A stretch of DNA of 64,000 bases. Origin: Roseiarcus sp963726105 (lineage in GTDB: Bacteria; Pseudomonadota; Alphaproteobacteria; Rhizobiales; Beijerinckiaceae). The stretch spans positions 248,001 to 312,000 of the forward strand of contig CAVSBJ010000012.1 of the NCBI GenBank assembly GCA_963726105.1, in the 5' to 3' direction. Made by a program: the position numbers and the translations under genes. The notes under the pieces were generated by a model. It was not told the DNA's origin, ran no database searches, and saw only the letters and a program-made list of their open reading frames with translations. Positions 25,542-33,990 of this stretch are shown piece by piece; positions within the stretch are counted from its first letter, which is position 1; every line of letters begins with the position of its first letter.

Positions 25542-26552
25542 CTAAACGACGCCAAGCTTGGCGTTGATTGCCGCAAGTTCGCGCTCGCCGCGCTCGACAT
25601 CGAACGGCCGCGGCGCCCTTATCGCGGCCTCGGCGGCTTTGGCGCGATGCAGCGAGACGCCGGAAAGCATCGGCGCGGCCGAAGCCACCACGCGGCCCTC
25701 TTCCAAATTGCCGTTGCAGTGCAGGACGATGTCGAGTCCGGCCTCGATCACCGCGGCGGCGCGCTCTTCGAACGAGCCGGCGAGCGCCTTCATCGACAGG
25801 TCGTCGCTCATGATGAGGCCGTCGAATCCGATTTCTCCGCGCATGATTTCCTTAACCACGATCGGCGACGCGGTTGCCGGACGGCGGGGATCGATCGCCG
25901 TGTAGAGGAGATGCGCGCTCATCGCCATCGGCAAGTCTTTAAGCGCCGCAAACGGCGCGAAATCGTGCTTGAGTTCGTCGCGCGTAGCGTCGACAACGGG
26001 CAATTCGTGATGGCTGTCCATACGCGCGCGGCCATGTCCCGGCATGTGCTTGATGACCGGCGCGACCCCGCCCGCGAGCAGGCCCTCGGCGACCGCCCGG
26101 CCCATCGCCGCGACGCGTTCGGGCCGAGACGAGAAAGCGCGCGAGCCGATCGCGTTGTGCATGCCCTCGCCCGCGACATCGAGAACGGGGGCACAGTCAA
26201 TGGTGATTCCGACCTCGATGAGATCATGAGCGATGAGCCGAGCAATGAGACGCGCCGCGGCCTCGGCCCCGGAGGGCTCGAGACCCGCTTCGATCGCCGC
26301 CGCGGCCGGGTACGAGCGCCAATGAGGCGGCGCCATTCGCTGGACGCGGCCGCCCTCCTGATCGATCAACACCGGCGCGTCGGCGCGGCCGACGCTTTCC
26401 CGGAACGAATGCGTCAGCGCCCGCACCTGGTCACGGTCGGCAATGTTGCGCTTGAAGAGAATCAAGCCCCAAGGGTCTTCCTGACGCAGGAAAGCCCGTT
26501 CCTCGTCATTCAGCGCGAGGCCCGCGCAACCGCTGATGAAGGCCTTGGGCAT
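25542..26552 (-). CDS. nagZ: Beta-N-acetylhexosaminidase NagZ (peptidoglycan recycling)
   Basis: This 336-residue family 3 glycoside hydrolase removes N-acetylglucosamine from anhydromuropeptides in the cytoplasm. The signature APVIKHMPGHGRARMDSHHELP contains the His/Asp acid-base dyad, and the nucleophile Asp is in GLIMSDDLSMKAL. The N-terminal barrel has DPWGLILFKRN and LIDQEGGRVQRM. It follows the SPOR protein by 42 bases on the same strand in the conserved dgt-argS-SPOR-nagZ order. Confidence 0.94.
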   Translation of the reverse strand: MPKAFISGCAGLALNDEERAFLRQEDPWGLILFKRNIADRDQVRALTHSFRESVGRADAPVLIDQEGGRVQRMAPPHWRSYPAAAAIEAGLEPSGAEAAARLIARLIAHDLIEVGITIDCAPVLDVAGEGMHNAIGSRAFSSRPERVAAMGRAVAEGLLAGGVAPVIKHMPGHGRARMDSHHELPVVDATRDELKHDFAPFAALKDLPMAMSAHLLYTAIDPRRPATASPIVVKEIMRGEIGFDGLIMSDDLSMKALAGSFEERAAAVIEAGLDIVLHCNGNLEEGRVVASAAPMLSGVSLHRAKAAEAAIRAPRPFDVERGERELAAINAKLGVV

Positions 26553-26594
26553 GGGCGGGTCCGCGCTCGGGCGTTAAAGGACAGGCGACTTCGC

Positions 26595-28088
26595 TTACTT
26601 GGCGATGAAGCACTGCCCGCCCTCGCCCTTGAGGCGAGCGCACATCGCCGCGGCGTCCGCCTTCGTCAGGCCGCTCACGCGCAAACGGTAGATCGTCTCG
26701 CCGTTGACCTCCGCCTTGTGCACACCAATGGCGGAGCCGTTGAGCTCAGCGCTGTACTTGCTGGTCAACTTTGTCGCCGTGCTCTTGGCTTCCGCCTCGG
26801 ATTTTGGTGCGGCCAGTTGAACCGACCATCCGCCAGACGTGGTCGCGGCGGTGGCGTCGACAGGCGTCGCGATCGCGCCAGTGGTCTCGGTCGCATCGAC
26901 GACCTGTCCGGGCTTCGGCTTCTTCGCCGCCTTTTCAGGTTTCGCCGGAGTGCTGTTTTGCGCTTCGCCAGGCGGGATCTGCGCCGTCCCGTCAGGCGCG
27001 GTCGTATCCGTTTTCCCGACCGCCACGCGCGCAGCCGACTTGGGCGGTGAAAGCTTGGTCGGCAATTCGATCTTGGGCGTCGACGGCTGCGCGACGCCAA
27101 CCGCGTCGCTTGCCGCCTTCGGCGCAGACGTGCTTGGCGCAGCAGCGCTCGGCGCCGCCGCTGGCTTGCTCGGCTGCTGCGCCGGCGCTGGCGAGGCGTT
27201 TGCGTTGCTTGCCGGCTGATCAAGCGCGCTGACCGCGCCAATCGGCGTTCCGTCCGGCCTGAGCGAGATCGTGCGCACAGGTTTCGGATCGGGAAACTCC
27301 GACGTCACTCCCTTTGGCGGCGGGGCGGCCTGCGGCGGGACGAGAGGCGTGTTGATGATCGCCGTGAGCGCCGGGTCCGCCGTGCCTGCCGAGGCATTGG
27401 CCGGCGCAGCCGCCGAAGGCGGGTTGTTGACGGACGCCTGTGCGTTCAAGTCGACGGGCTGCTCCTCTGAATTGACGACTTTGACCGCGGCTGGCTTGCC
27501 GTTGTCGTGAAGAAGGGTGGCGCCAGCGTCGCTGGACGTCGTCACCGTCTGGTCGCTGGGCGGCGCAACCTTCGTCGGTCCCTGCGCCGCCGCGATGAAC
27601 GGGGCGTCCTTTTTCAGGCCCGGCACGCCGCCTCTCAGCGCGAAGACAGCGCCGATCATCGCGACGCCCGCGAGCGCCAGCGCGGAAACGGCGATCTTCC
27701 AGCGCATAGGCCGGCGCCCCTCGCCCGTATCCGCTGCCGAAGCGCCGTCGGACTGATGGGCGTCGAATTCATAATCGCGTCGCGCCGCGCGATCGGCCTC
27801 GGACGCGCCGGGAGCCAGTTCCTCCACCTCATCGTCGAGCGTCGGCCGGAGGGTCCCGGTTTCGATCGACTTCAACGGCGTCAAAGGCTGCGCGCGCGCA
27901 GCCGGCTCAGCGGCGCGGCGCGCTGGCGGTTCGCCGTTCGCGATCCCCATGTGCGAGAATTCAACCAGACGCGACAGCTCCGCGAGCGGATCTTCGGCCT
28001 GCGACTGTTGAGCGCCCGCAGCGCGCAATCGCCGCTCGAATTCCTCGAGGTTGATCTCGTCCATTGCTCGTGACCCGGAAGCACTCAT
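26595..28088 (-). CDS. SPOR-domain protein, bitopic
   Basis: This 497-residue protein has an N-terminal cytoplasmic part (DEINLEEFERRLRAAG), one membrane helix (about residues 130-150, WKIAVSALALAGVAMIGAVFAL), a long Pro/Ala/Ser/Thr-rich periplasmic linker (150-415) and a C-terminal SPOR domain (GGWSVQLAAPKSEAEAKSTATKL ... YRLRVSGLTKADAAAMCARLK). SPOR domains bind denuded glycan strands at the division site. Its place between argS and nagZ is the normal one for the order. The ATG at 28088 has GAGGG four bases upstream. Confidence 0.9.
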   Translation of the reverse strand: MSASGSRAMDEINLEEFERRLRAAGAQQSQAEDPLAELSRLVEFSHMGIANGEPPARRAAEPAARAQPLTPLKSIETGTLRPTLDDEVEELAPGASEADRAARRDYEFDAHQSDGASAADTGEGRRPMRWKIAVSALALAGVAMIGAVFALRGGVPGLKKDAPFIAAAQGPTKVAPPSDQTVTTSSDAGATLLHDNGKPAAVKVVNSEEQPVDLNAQASVNNPPSAAAPANASAGTADPALTAIINTPLVPPQAAPPPKGVTSEFPDPKPVRTISLRPDGTPIGAVSALDQPASNANASPAPAQQPSKPAAAPSAAAPSTSAPKAASDAVGVAQPSTPKIELPTKLSPPKSAARVAVGKTDTTAPDGTAQIPPGEAQNSTPAKPEKAAKKPKPGQVVDATETTGAIATPVDATAATTSGGWSVQLAAPKSEAEAKSTATKLTSKYSAELNGSAIGVHKAEVNGETIYRLRVSGLTKADAAAMCARLKGEGGQCFIAK

Positions 28089-28153
28089 GTTACCCTCACT
28101 CGTCGCGGGTCATCACTAGGCGGGCGTCAAGCGCCGCCCAGCTGACAAATCCG

Positions 28154-29929
28154 CTACCGCATCTCCTCGGGGGCGCTAACGCCCAAAATTGACAATGCAG
28201 AGGCCAAAACAAGGCTCACAGCCGCCACCAAAGCCAATCTCGCATACGATAAATTTCGTTCTTTCTCGTTAACAAACCGCAAACGTGGGGCGTCTTTCCC
28301 CCTATTCCAATGCGCGTGAAAACGCGTCGCCAAATCATGGGCAAAAAAGGCGATCCGGTGCGGCTCATGCGCCTCGGCCGCCTGCCCAACAACGCGTGGA
28401 TATTGCCCGAAGGTTCGCATCAGTTCCCGCTCGCCCTCGTCAGTCAAAAGCGAGAAGTCGGCGTGAGCGAGCGCCTTCTGATCCAGATCAAAGTCCGCAA
28501 AGACCACCTTGCCTTGCCTCATGACGCTGCGGGCGCGTGCGTGGGCGTACTGCACGTAGAAAACTGGATTGTCCTGGCTTTGCTCGATCACCTTCGCCAG
28601 GTCGAAATCGAGCGGCGCGTCGTTTTTGCGCATCAGCATCATGAACCGGACGGCGTCCGCGCCGACTTCATCCACGACCTCACGCAGGGTCACGAACTCG
28701 CCGGAACGTTTCGACATTTTGACCGGTTCGCCAGCGCGCATGAGGCGCACGAGCTGGCAGAGCCGAACCTCGAGTTTCGCCTTGCCGTCCGACAGCGCGG
28801 CGACCGCGGCCTGCATGCGTTTGACGTAGCCGCCATGATCGGCGCCCCAGACGTCGACCAGGGTGCGATAATTCCGGTCGATCTTGGTCTTGTGATAGGC
28901 GATGTCGCCGGCGAAATAGGTGTATCCGCCATCGGACTTGATTAGCGGCCGGTCGACGTCGTCACCGAACTGGGTCGAGCGGAACAAGGTCTGCTCGCGA
29001 TCCTCCCAATCCTCCGCGGGCGCGCCTTTGGGCCGCTCCAAGCGGCCCTGGTAGACGAGACCTTTCGCCCGCAGCCAGTCGATCGTCTCTTGCACCCGAT
29101 CCTCGCCGCCATCGACCCCGGTCAGCGCGCGCTCAGAGGCGAACACCTCGTGGGTGATGTTGAGCGCGGCGAGATCCTCGCGGATCATCACCATCATGGC
29201 GTCGATGGCGCGCTTGCGCACGAGCCGCAGCCATTCGGCCTCGGGCTTATCCTTGAGCTGTGCGCCATGTTCGCGCGCGAGACTGTCGCCGACGGGCTTC
29301 AGATAGTCGCCGGGATAGAGGCCGTCGGGAATTGGGCCGATGTCTTCGCCCAACGCCTCGCGGTAGCGCAGGAAGGCGGAGCGCGCCAGGACGTCGACCT
29401 GGCCGCCGGCGTCGTTGATGTAATATTCGCGCGTCGCCTCGCGGCCCGAAAAGATGAGCAGGCTTGAAAGCGCGTCGCCAAACACCGCGCCGCGCGCATG
29501 GCCGACATGCATCGGGCCGGTCGGGTTGGCGCTGACATATTCGACGTTGACCTTGCCGTCCCCGCTCGGCGCCCCGGCGCCGTATCGCTGGCCGTGAATG
29601 AGAACCGTCCTCAGGACTTGCTCGTAAACCTCTGGCTTGAGGACGATATTGATGAAGCCTGGGCCGGCGGCCGCTGCGCTCTGCACGTCGGGTTCTTGGC
29701 TGAGATCAGCGACCAGGCGCTCCGCGAGCGCGCGCGGGGTCGATCCCGCCTGCTTGGCTTCGCGCGCATAGACCATCGCCGCATTGGTCGACAGGTCGCC
29801 ATGCGTCGACTCCCGCGGCGGCTCGACGACGAAGCGGCCAAGATCGAGGCCGCGCGGCAATTCGCCGGCCGACATACGCTTTTCGAGCAGGCTCGCGATG
29901 CGCGACTGGAAGTCGGCGAAAATATTCAT
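28154..29929 (-). CDS. argS: Arginyl-tRNA synthetase
   Basis: This 591-residue class I enzyme charges tRNA-Arg. The HIGH motif is PTGPMHVGHARGAVFGD, the KMSK motif is VKMSKRSGEFVTL, and the N-terminal tRNA D-loop-binding domain and C-terminal anticodon domain (DALM-type, ending ILGVSAPEEMR) are present. Length is normal. It is the second gene of the dgt-argS-SPOR-nagZ unit. Confidence 0.97.
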   Translation of the reverse strand: MNIFADFQSRIASLLEKRMSAGELPRGLDLGRFVVEPPRESTHGDLSTNAAMVYAREAKQAGSTPRALAERLVADLSQEPDVQSAAAAGPGFINIVLKPEVYEQVLRTVLIHGQRYGAGAPSGDGKVNVEYVSANPTGPMHVGHARGAVFGDALSSLLIFSGREATREYYINDAGGQVDVLARSAFLRYREALGEDIGPIPDGLYPGDYLKPVGDSLAREHGAQLKDKPEAEWLRLVRKRAIDAMMVMIREDLAALNITHEVFASERALTGVDGGEDRVQETIDWLRAKGLVYQGRLERPKGAPAEDWEDREQTLFRSTQFGDDVDRPLIKSDGGYTYFAGDIAYHKTKIDRNYRTLVDVWGADHGGYVKRMQAAVAALSDGKAKLEVRLCQLVRLMRAGEPVKMSKRSGEFVTLREVVDEVGADAVRFMMLMRKNDAPLDFDLAKVIEQSQDNPVFYVQYAHARARSVMRQGKVVFADFDLDQKALAHADFSLLTDEGERELMRTFGQYPRVVGQAAEAHEPHRIAFFAHDLATRFHAHWNRGKDAPRLRFVNEKERNLSYARLALVAAVSLVLASALSILGVSAPEEMR

Positions 29930-29985
29930 GGATCCTGACTTGAGCGAGGCGTCACAAACGCATTGCGAATTGCGAGCGCGCGCCT

Positions 29986-31203
29986 CTATCGCAAGTCGGA
30001 AGCGCCGTCAAAAAGCCGGGCGTGCTCGGCGATCGCGAACCGGTCGGTCATGCCGGCGATGTAATCAGCGACGGCGCGCGCGCGGGTCTGGCCGTCCGCC
30101 TTGGCCGCCCATTCGGGCGGCATTGCGGACGGGTCCGTCATATAGGCCGTGAACAGGCGCCGCACGATCGCGTCTGCTTGTTCGCGAACCCTTTTGACAT
30201 CCGGATGGTGGTACATGCGGGCGAAGAGAAACGCCTTGATGTCGCGGTCGGCCGTCTCGATGATTGCGGTCTGCCCGACAAGCGTCCGCCGGGCGGCGGC
30301 CACCGCTTTCGGACTGTCAACCCTGGACTCGGCGATCCGCCGTCGGCTTTCCCCGATCGCGTCCTCAATGAACCGGGTGATGAGACGACGAGTCAGTTCG
30401 TGGATCGCGCGCGGCGCCTCGAGGCCCGGATGACGCTCATCGACCTCTCTCATCAAGCCATCGACATACGGAACAGCGGCGCAAAGCTCGGAAAGCGAGA
30501 ACAGGCCGGCGCGGAGGCCATCGTCAATGTCATGGGCGTCATAGGCAATATCGTCTGCGATTGCAGCGGCTTGCGCCTCGAGGCTCGCATGGAGACTGAG
30601 GTCTAGGCGCTGCCTCTCGTCGTAGCGCAGGATCGCCTCGGGAACGCCCCGCGCCCGGTAGCGCTCCGTGGGCGCGCCCTCAGCGTCGAGCAAAGGCCCG
30701 TTATGCTTGATGAGCCCGGCCAACGTCGGCTGGCTCAGGTTGAGGCCGTCGAACTCGGCGTAATGCCGCTCGAGTTCGGTCACGATGCGCAGAGCATGGC
30801 TGTTGTGGTCGAAGCCGCCATGCCCGGCCATGCAGGCGTTGAGCGCGTCCTCTCCCGTATGCCCGAACGGGGTGTGGCCGAGATCGTGGCCAAGCGCGAT
30901 CGCTTCCGCCAGATCATCGTCAAGCCTCAAGGCGCGAGCGAGCGCGCGCGCGATCTGGGCCACCTCGATCGTGTGGGTGAGACGGGTGCGGAAATGGTCG
31001 CTCTCGTGGTCGACGAACACCTGCGTCTTGTGGGCGAGACGGCGGAAGGCGGTCGAATGGACGATGCGGTCGCGGTCGCGCTGGAAGTCGGTCCGCGTCG
31101 CCGAGGGCGGCTCGGCGACAAGGCGCGCCGCCCGCGCGGGGTCGGCGGCGTAGGGCGCGCGGGCCGTCAAGCTGGTATCGTCCGCCACCGATCGCCTTGA
31201 CAT
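29986..31203 (-). CDS. dgt: Deoxyguanosinetriphosphate triphosphohydrolase-like protein
   Basis: This 405-residue HD-domain enzyme hydrolyses dNTPs to nucleoside and triphosphate. Metal ligands are in RTRLTHTIEVAQ (His), IALGHDLGHTPFGHTGEDAL (His-Asp) and DDIAYDAHDIDDGL (Asp). The start MSRRSVADDTSL at 31203 is chosen because the conserved part begins soon after it; the frame stays open far upstream but that part is antisense to erpA. It is divergent from erpA with 88 bases between. Confidence 0.94.
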   Translation of the reverse strand: MSRRSVADDTSLTARAPYAADPARAARLVAEPPSATRTDFQRDRDRIVHSTAFRRLAHKTQVFVDHESDHFRTRLTHTIEVAQIARALARALRLDDDLAEAIALGHDLGHTPFGHTGEDALNACMAGHGGFDHNSHALRIVTELERHYAEFDGLNLSQPTLAGLIKHNGPLLDAEGAPTERYRARGVPEAILRYDERQRLDLSLHASLEAQAAAIADDIAYDAHDIDDGLRAGLFSLSELCAAVPYVDGLMREVDERHPGLEAPRAIHELTRRLITRFIEDAIGESRRRIAESRVDSPKAVAAARRTLVGQTAIIETADRDIKAFLFARMYHHPDVKRVREQADAIVRRLFTAYMTDPSAMPPEWAAKADGQTRARAVADYIAGMTDRFAIAEHARLFDGASDLR

Positions 31204-31291
31204 TGCGCTCTTTGCTCGGCGTCCATATCTTGGGGTCCAGGGATTCTTGATGGCGCCGGCTTGACGGCGCAAGCGATTAAAGGCCAAAGCC

Positions 31292-31639
31292 ATGAACGAG
31301 GCTGTCTCTCCGACGCTTGAGGGGGTTACCATCAGCGCGAGCGCCGCGCGCCGGCTGAATACGATTCTCAAGGGTGACCAGAGCGCGGCTTTGCGCATCT
31401 CGGTCAAGGGCGGCGGCTGCTCGGGCTTCCAATATTCCTTCGATGTCGACCGAAGCCGCGCCGAGGACGACGTGGCGGTCACCCGCGACGGCGCGACCGT
31501 CCTGGTCGATCCGGTTTCGCTCGAAATGCTCAAAGGCGCCGAGCTCGATTTCGTCGACGACCTGATGGGCCAGTCGTTCAGGGTCAAGAACCCGAATGCG
31601 ATCGCCTCCTGCGGCTGCGGTGTGAGCTTTTCGGTGTAG
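31292..31639 (+). CDS. erpA: Iron-sulfur cluster insertion protein ErpA (A-type carrier)
   Basis: This 115-residue A-type carrier delivers 4Fe-4S clusters to apo-enzymes. The three conserved Cys are present: GGGCSGFQY and the terminal SCGCGVSFSV. The Gly-rich and DPVS.E.L.GAELDFVDDL motifs are typical. It is divergent from dgt, as in many Hyphomicrobiales. Confidence 0.95.
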   Translation: MNEAVSPTLEGVTISASAARRLNTILKGDQSAALRISVKGGGCSGFQYSFDVDRSRAEDDVAVTRDGATVLVDPVSLEMLKGAELDFVDDLMGQSFRVKNPNAIASCGCGVSFSV

Positions 31640-32037
31640 AGCCAATCTCCGCGCTCAGCCTGACCCGTCGTCGCGAGCCCGAGCGCGCGCCGGGCCGGTC
31701 GCCCCACAGATGAAGCGCAACTCCCTATGTCGCTGGATTGCTTTGTTTTCCTGCATTTCGAAATAACGAGGCCTCGGCCTGGGCGCGGCCGAACTTTGCT
31801 GGTAGAAAGACATATAGCGCCGATTTCCGAATTACGCAATAACTTACGCGATCTTTTATAGCTGCCCGAGGTCGGCTCCGTCATTCAGGTGGTCTCATCG
31901 CGCAATGCCGCAGGTCAACGCGGCGGCGGTCCGGGGCGGAGTTTCTCCTCTTGCAATTCGCCCTTGATCGAGATCAATTCTCTCCAACACTTTTGCAGTC
32001 GCCAGGCCGCGGCCGGGTTCGCTAATTGGAGACCGAT
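31640..32037. other. Intergenic region between erpA and the PEP-CTERM gene
   Basis: In 398 bases I see no gene. The middle (about 31730-31870) is AT-rich and may include promoter elements for the secreted protein gene, but no sigma consensus was clear. GGAGACC just before 32038 is a plausible ribosome site. Confidence 0.5.
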
Positions 32038-32643
32038 ATGCTGAAGCGTATTATCGTCCTGACTTTTCCCGCGGTTTTAGCATGGTGCGGCTTTGCTCTC
32101 ACGGCGCACGCAGCCGTCGTCGACACGTTCTCGTTCACCACCAGCGGCTGGGGAATTTCAACGTTATCTGGACAGTTTTCCGGAACCGTCGAACCCGACG
32201 GCCTCATCGAACAGACCGATCTCACAGCGTTTCAAGCGACGGGCTTCAATGGCGCTCGCGGGATTAACCTCTCTGGACCAGGCAGTTTGTCGTTTTTCAG
32301 CTACAACACCGCCGGTGGGGCGAGTTCGTTCGATTTCATCGCTACCGTCTTCAGCGGGATTACGACGACTGTGTGCATCGGCGCATCGGCGACGCTAAGC
32401 CCGACATGCAATCCACAGGGAACGAACCCGGCGCCGACCCGCGCCGTTATTCTCGTCGACTCCATCCCGTTCGATTTCACCTCGGACCCTCCCGCCGTCA
32501 CGCTTGTCTCCAGCGTGCCTGTCCCCGAGCCGGGGACGTGGGCGACGACGCTTCTCGGTTTCGCCATTCTCGGCTTTGCGGGCTATCGATCGCGCAAAAG
32601 CGCGGGCCCTATCGCGACGCGCGGTCTTTCGAGCGTCCTTTGA
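32038..32643 (+). CDS. PEP-CTERM sorting-signal protein, secreted
   Basis: This 201-residue protein has an N-terminal signal peptide (MLKRIIVLTFPAVLAWCGFALTAHA). The C-terminal PEP-CTERM element is VPVPEPGTWATTLLGFAILG followed by FAGYRSRKS: the Pro-Glu-Pro motif, a hydrophobic helix and a basic end. Such proteins are cut and processed by an exosortase, usually together with exopolysaccharide export. The mature part is Ser/Thr/Gly-rich beta sequence with two Cys (VCIGASATLSPTC). No exosortase gene is in the window. Function unknown; surface or biofilm-matrix protein is inference. Confidence 0.85.
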   Translation: MLKRIIVLTFPAVLAWCGFALTAHAAVVDTFSFTTSGWGISTLSGQFSGTVEPDGLIEQTDLTAFQATGFNGARGINLSGPGSLSFFSYNTAGGASSFDFIATVFSGITTTVCIGASATLSPTCNPQGTNPAPTRAVILVDSIPFDFTSDPPAVTLVSSVPVPEPGTWATTLLGFAILGFAGYRSRKSAGPIATRGLSSVL

Positions 32644-32685
32644 TTGCTTGCCGTCAGACGGCCGATCCGCCGAATGTCCCTTGCA

Positions 32686-32721
32686 GCGACGCGATCAAAG
32701 ACCGCGACGCGATCAAAGACC
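32686..32721. repeat. Perfect 18-bp tandem duplication
   Basis: GCGACGCGATCAAAGACC occurs twice head to tail (32686-32703 and 32704-32721) between the convergent PEP-CTERM and TetR genes. It may be replication slippage; no function is evident. Confidence 0.8.
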
Positions 32722-32769
32722 GCGTCTGAAAGGCTTTCCGTTCCCAGCTCCCAAAGCGGCCGCCTCAAG

Positions 32770-33405
32770 TTATGCTGGTCGGCTAAGCCCAAATTTCACT
32801 GCAACGTCGATTTGCTGCGCAAAAGCCTCGCCATCGCCCACCTCGGCAATGCCAAGAAGTGCCCGCTGATAGGCGTCGCCTAGCGCCAGAGCCACCATCT
32901 CGCCCGCAAGTTGCCTCGCCTGAACTGCGGGCGCTCCGCCAGTTTCCAGCATTTCCGCGATTCGTCGCCGAATGACGCGCATGCCGGACCGGTCGAAAAC
33001 ACGAGCAAGTTCCGGAAAACGCCAGCCGTCCGCCACGATCAAACGATACAGCGCCAGCCCATCCGGCTCGATGAGCGCCGAGATGAAGGCGCGCAGCTCG
33101 TCCGCGAGCCTCATCGCGATGGGTTTATCCGTGCCGGCCGCAGGCGCGTTCTCGAGGCCCTCGCGCATGGATTCGCACGTAGCCGCGACCAGCCCCTCGA
33201 ACAACGCTTCCTTGCTCGGGAAGTGCCGGTAGAGGGTCATTTTGGCGATGCCCCCTTCAGCCGCGACCCGGTCGAGCGTTGTCCCGCCCAGCCCGTCCCG
33301 CAGCATGATCGGCCTGGCGGCCCGCAGGATTGCCGCGCGCGTTTCCGCCATGCGCAGCCGGCGCGGATCGTCCTCTCGCCACTTTCTCGACGTTTGGGCT
33401 TGCAT
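32770..33405 (-). CDS. TetR/AcrR-family transcriptional regulator
   Basis: This 211-residue protein has an N-terminal helix-turn-helix: RAAILRAARPIMLRDGLGGT then TLDRVAAEGGIAKMTLYRHFPSKEALF. The C-terminal half fits the AefR-like ligand-binding domain (ALYRLIVADGWRFPELARVF). It is divergent from a small unit encoding a SnoaL-like remnant and a DoxX-like protein and probably represses it and itself through the palindrome at 33436-33453. The ligand is unknown. Confidence 0.9.
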   Translation of the reverse strand: MQAQTSRKWREDDPRRLRMAETRAAILRAARPIMLRDGLGGTTLDRVAAEGGIAKMTLYRHFPSKEALFEGLVAATCESMREGLENAPAAGTDKPIAMRLADELRAFISALIEPDGLALYRLIVADGWRFPELARVFDRSGMRVIRRRIAEMLETGGAPAVQARQLAGEMVALALGDAYQRALLGIAEVGDGEAFAQQIDVAVKFGLSRPA

Positions 33406-33435
33406 GCGATACGATTCCGTCTTATATCAATTAGA

Positions 33436-33453
33436 CGATACGATTGTGTATCG
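33436..33453. promoter_or_regulatory. Candidate TetR operator
   Basis: CGATAC (33436-33441) and GTATCG (33448-33453) form a perfect palindrome with a six-base spacer. It lies in the short divergent promoter region between the TetR gene and the DoxX unit. A further GCGATAC half-site occurs at about 33407. Confidence 0.5.
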
Positions 33454-33476
33454 CCTTATAGCCATGGAGGTCCGTC

Positions 33477-33605
33477 ATGCGCAACCCCGCCAATCTGGCT
33501 CATTTGTTCGCCGACATCATCAACAGCCACGACGCCGGCCGTTTCGCCGCCGCAAGCGTCACCGTGGAGGACGCGGTTCCGATGCAACAGGGAGCAGCGC
33601 AATGA
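33477..33605 (+). pseudogene. Truncated SnoaL-like (NTF2-fold) protein remnant
   Basis: The frame encodes 42 residues: MRNPANLAHLFADIINSHDA, GRFAAASVTVEDAVPM, QQGAAQ. The beginning looks like the first helix of SnoaL-like polyketide cyclase/ester cyclase proteins (about 120 residues normally), and the rest is missing, probably by internal deletion. Its TGA overlaps the ATG of the DoxX-like gene (ATGA), so it may survive as a leader that couples translation. Confidence 0.5.
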
Positions 33606-33940
33606 ACATGCCCCTCGTTGTGAACATCATCACGGCTCTGGCGTTCGCCACCGCCGGGTTCGTCAACCTCTTCAATGTCGGCGACACGGAAGCCAACTTC
33701 CGACGCTGGGGCTACCCGAGAGGCTGGCGCTTCCTGACCGCGGGTCTGGAGCTTGCGGGCGCCGCGGCTTTGTTGCTTCCATCCACACGCAACATCGCGC
33801 TTGTCGGACTGTCATTTTTGATGCTGGCCGTGCTTGTGACGCTCCTAAGGTGGCGGGAGCGCCTCTCGCACCTCATACCGGCGATTGGCTTTTTCGGCAT
33901 CCTGCTCGCGAACGCCGCGCTATCCGGCCCGCTCGTTTAG
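33602..33940 (+). CDS. DoxX-like small membrane protein
   Basis: This 112-residue protein has four hydrophobic helices (LVVNIITALAFATAGFVNLF, LTAGLELAGAAALLL, IALVGLSFLMLAVLVTLL, LIPAIGFFGILLANAAL) and the FRRWGYPRGWRFLTAGLEL motif of DoxX-like proteins. Molecular function is unclear for this subfamily. It is probably regulated by the divergent TetR gene. Confidence 0.85.
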   Translation: MNMPLVVNIITALAFATAGFVNLFNVGDTEANFRRWGYPRGWRFLTAGLELAGAAALLLPSTRNIALVGLSFLMLAVLVTLLRWRERLSHLIPAIGFFGILLANAALSGPLV

Positions 33941-33990
33941 GTGGACTTCGAGAGCTTGGGCGGCCGCCTCCGGCCGCAATCGGATCGGCC

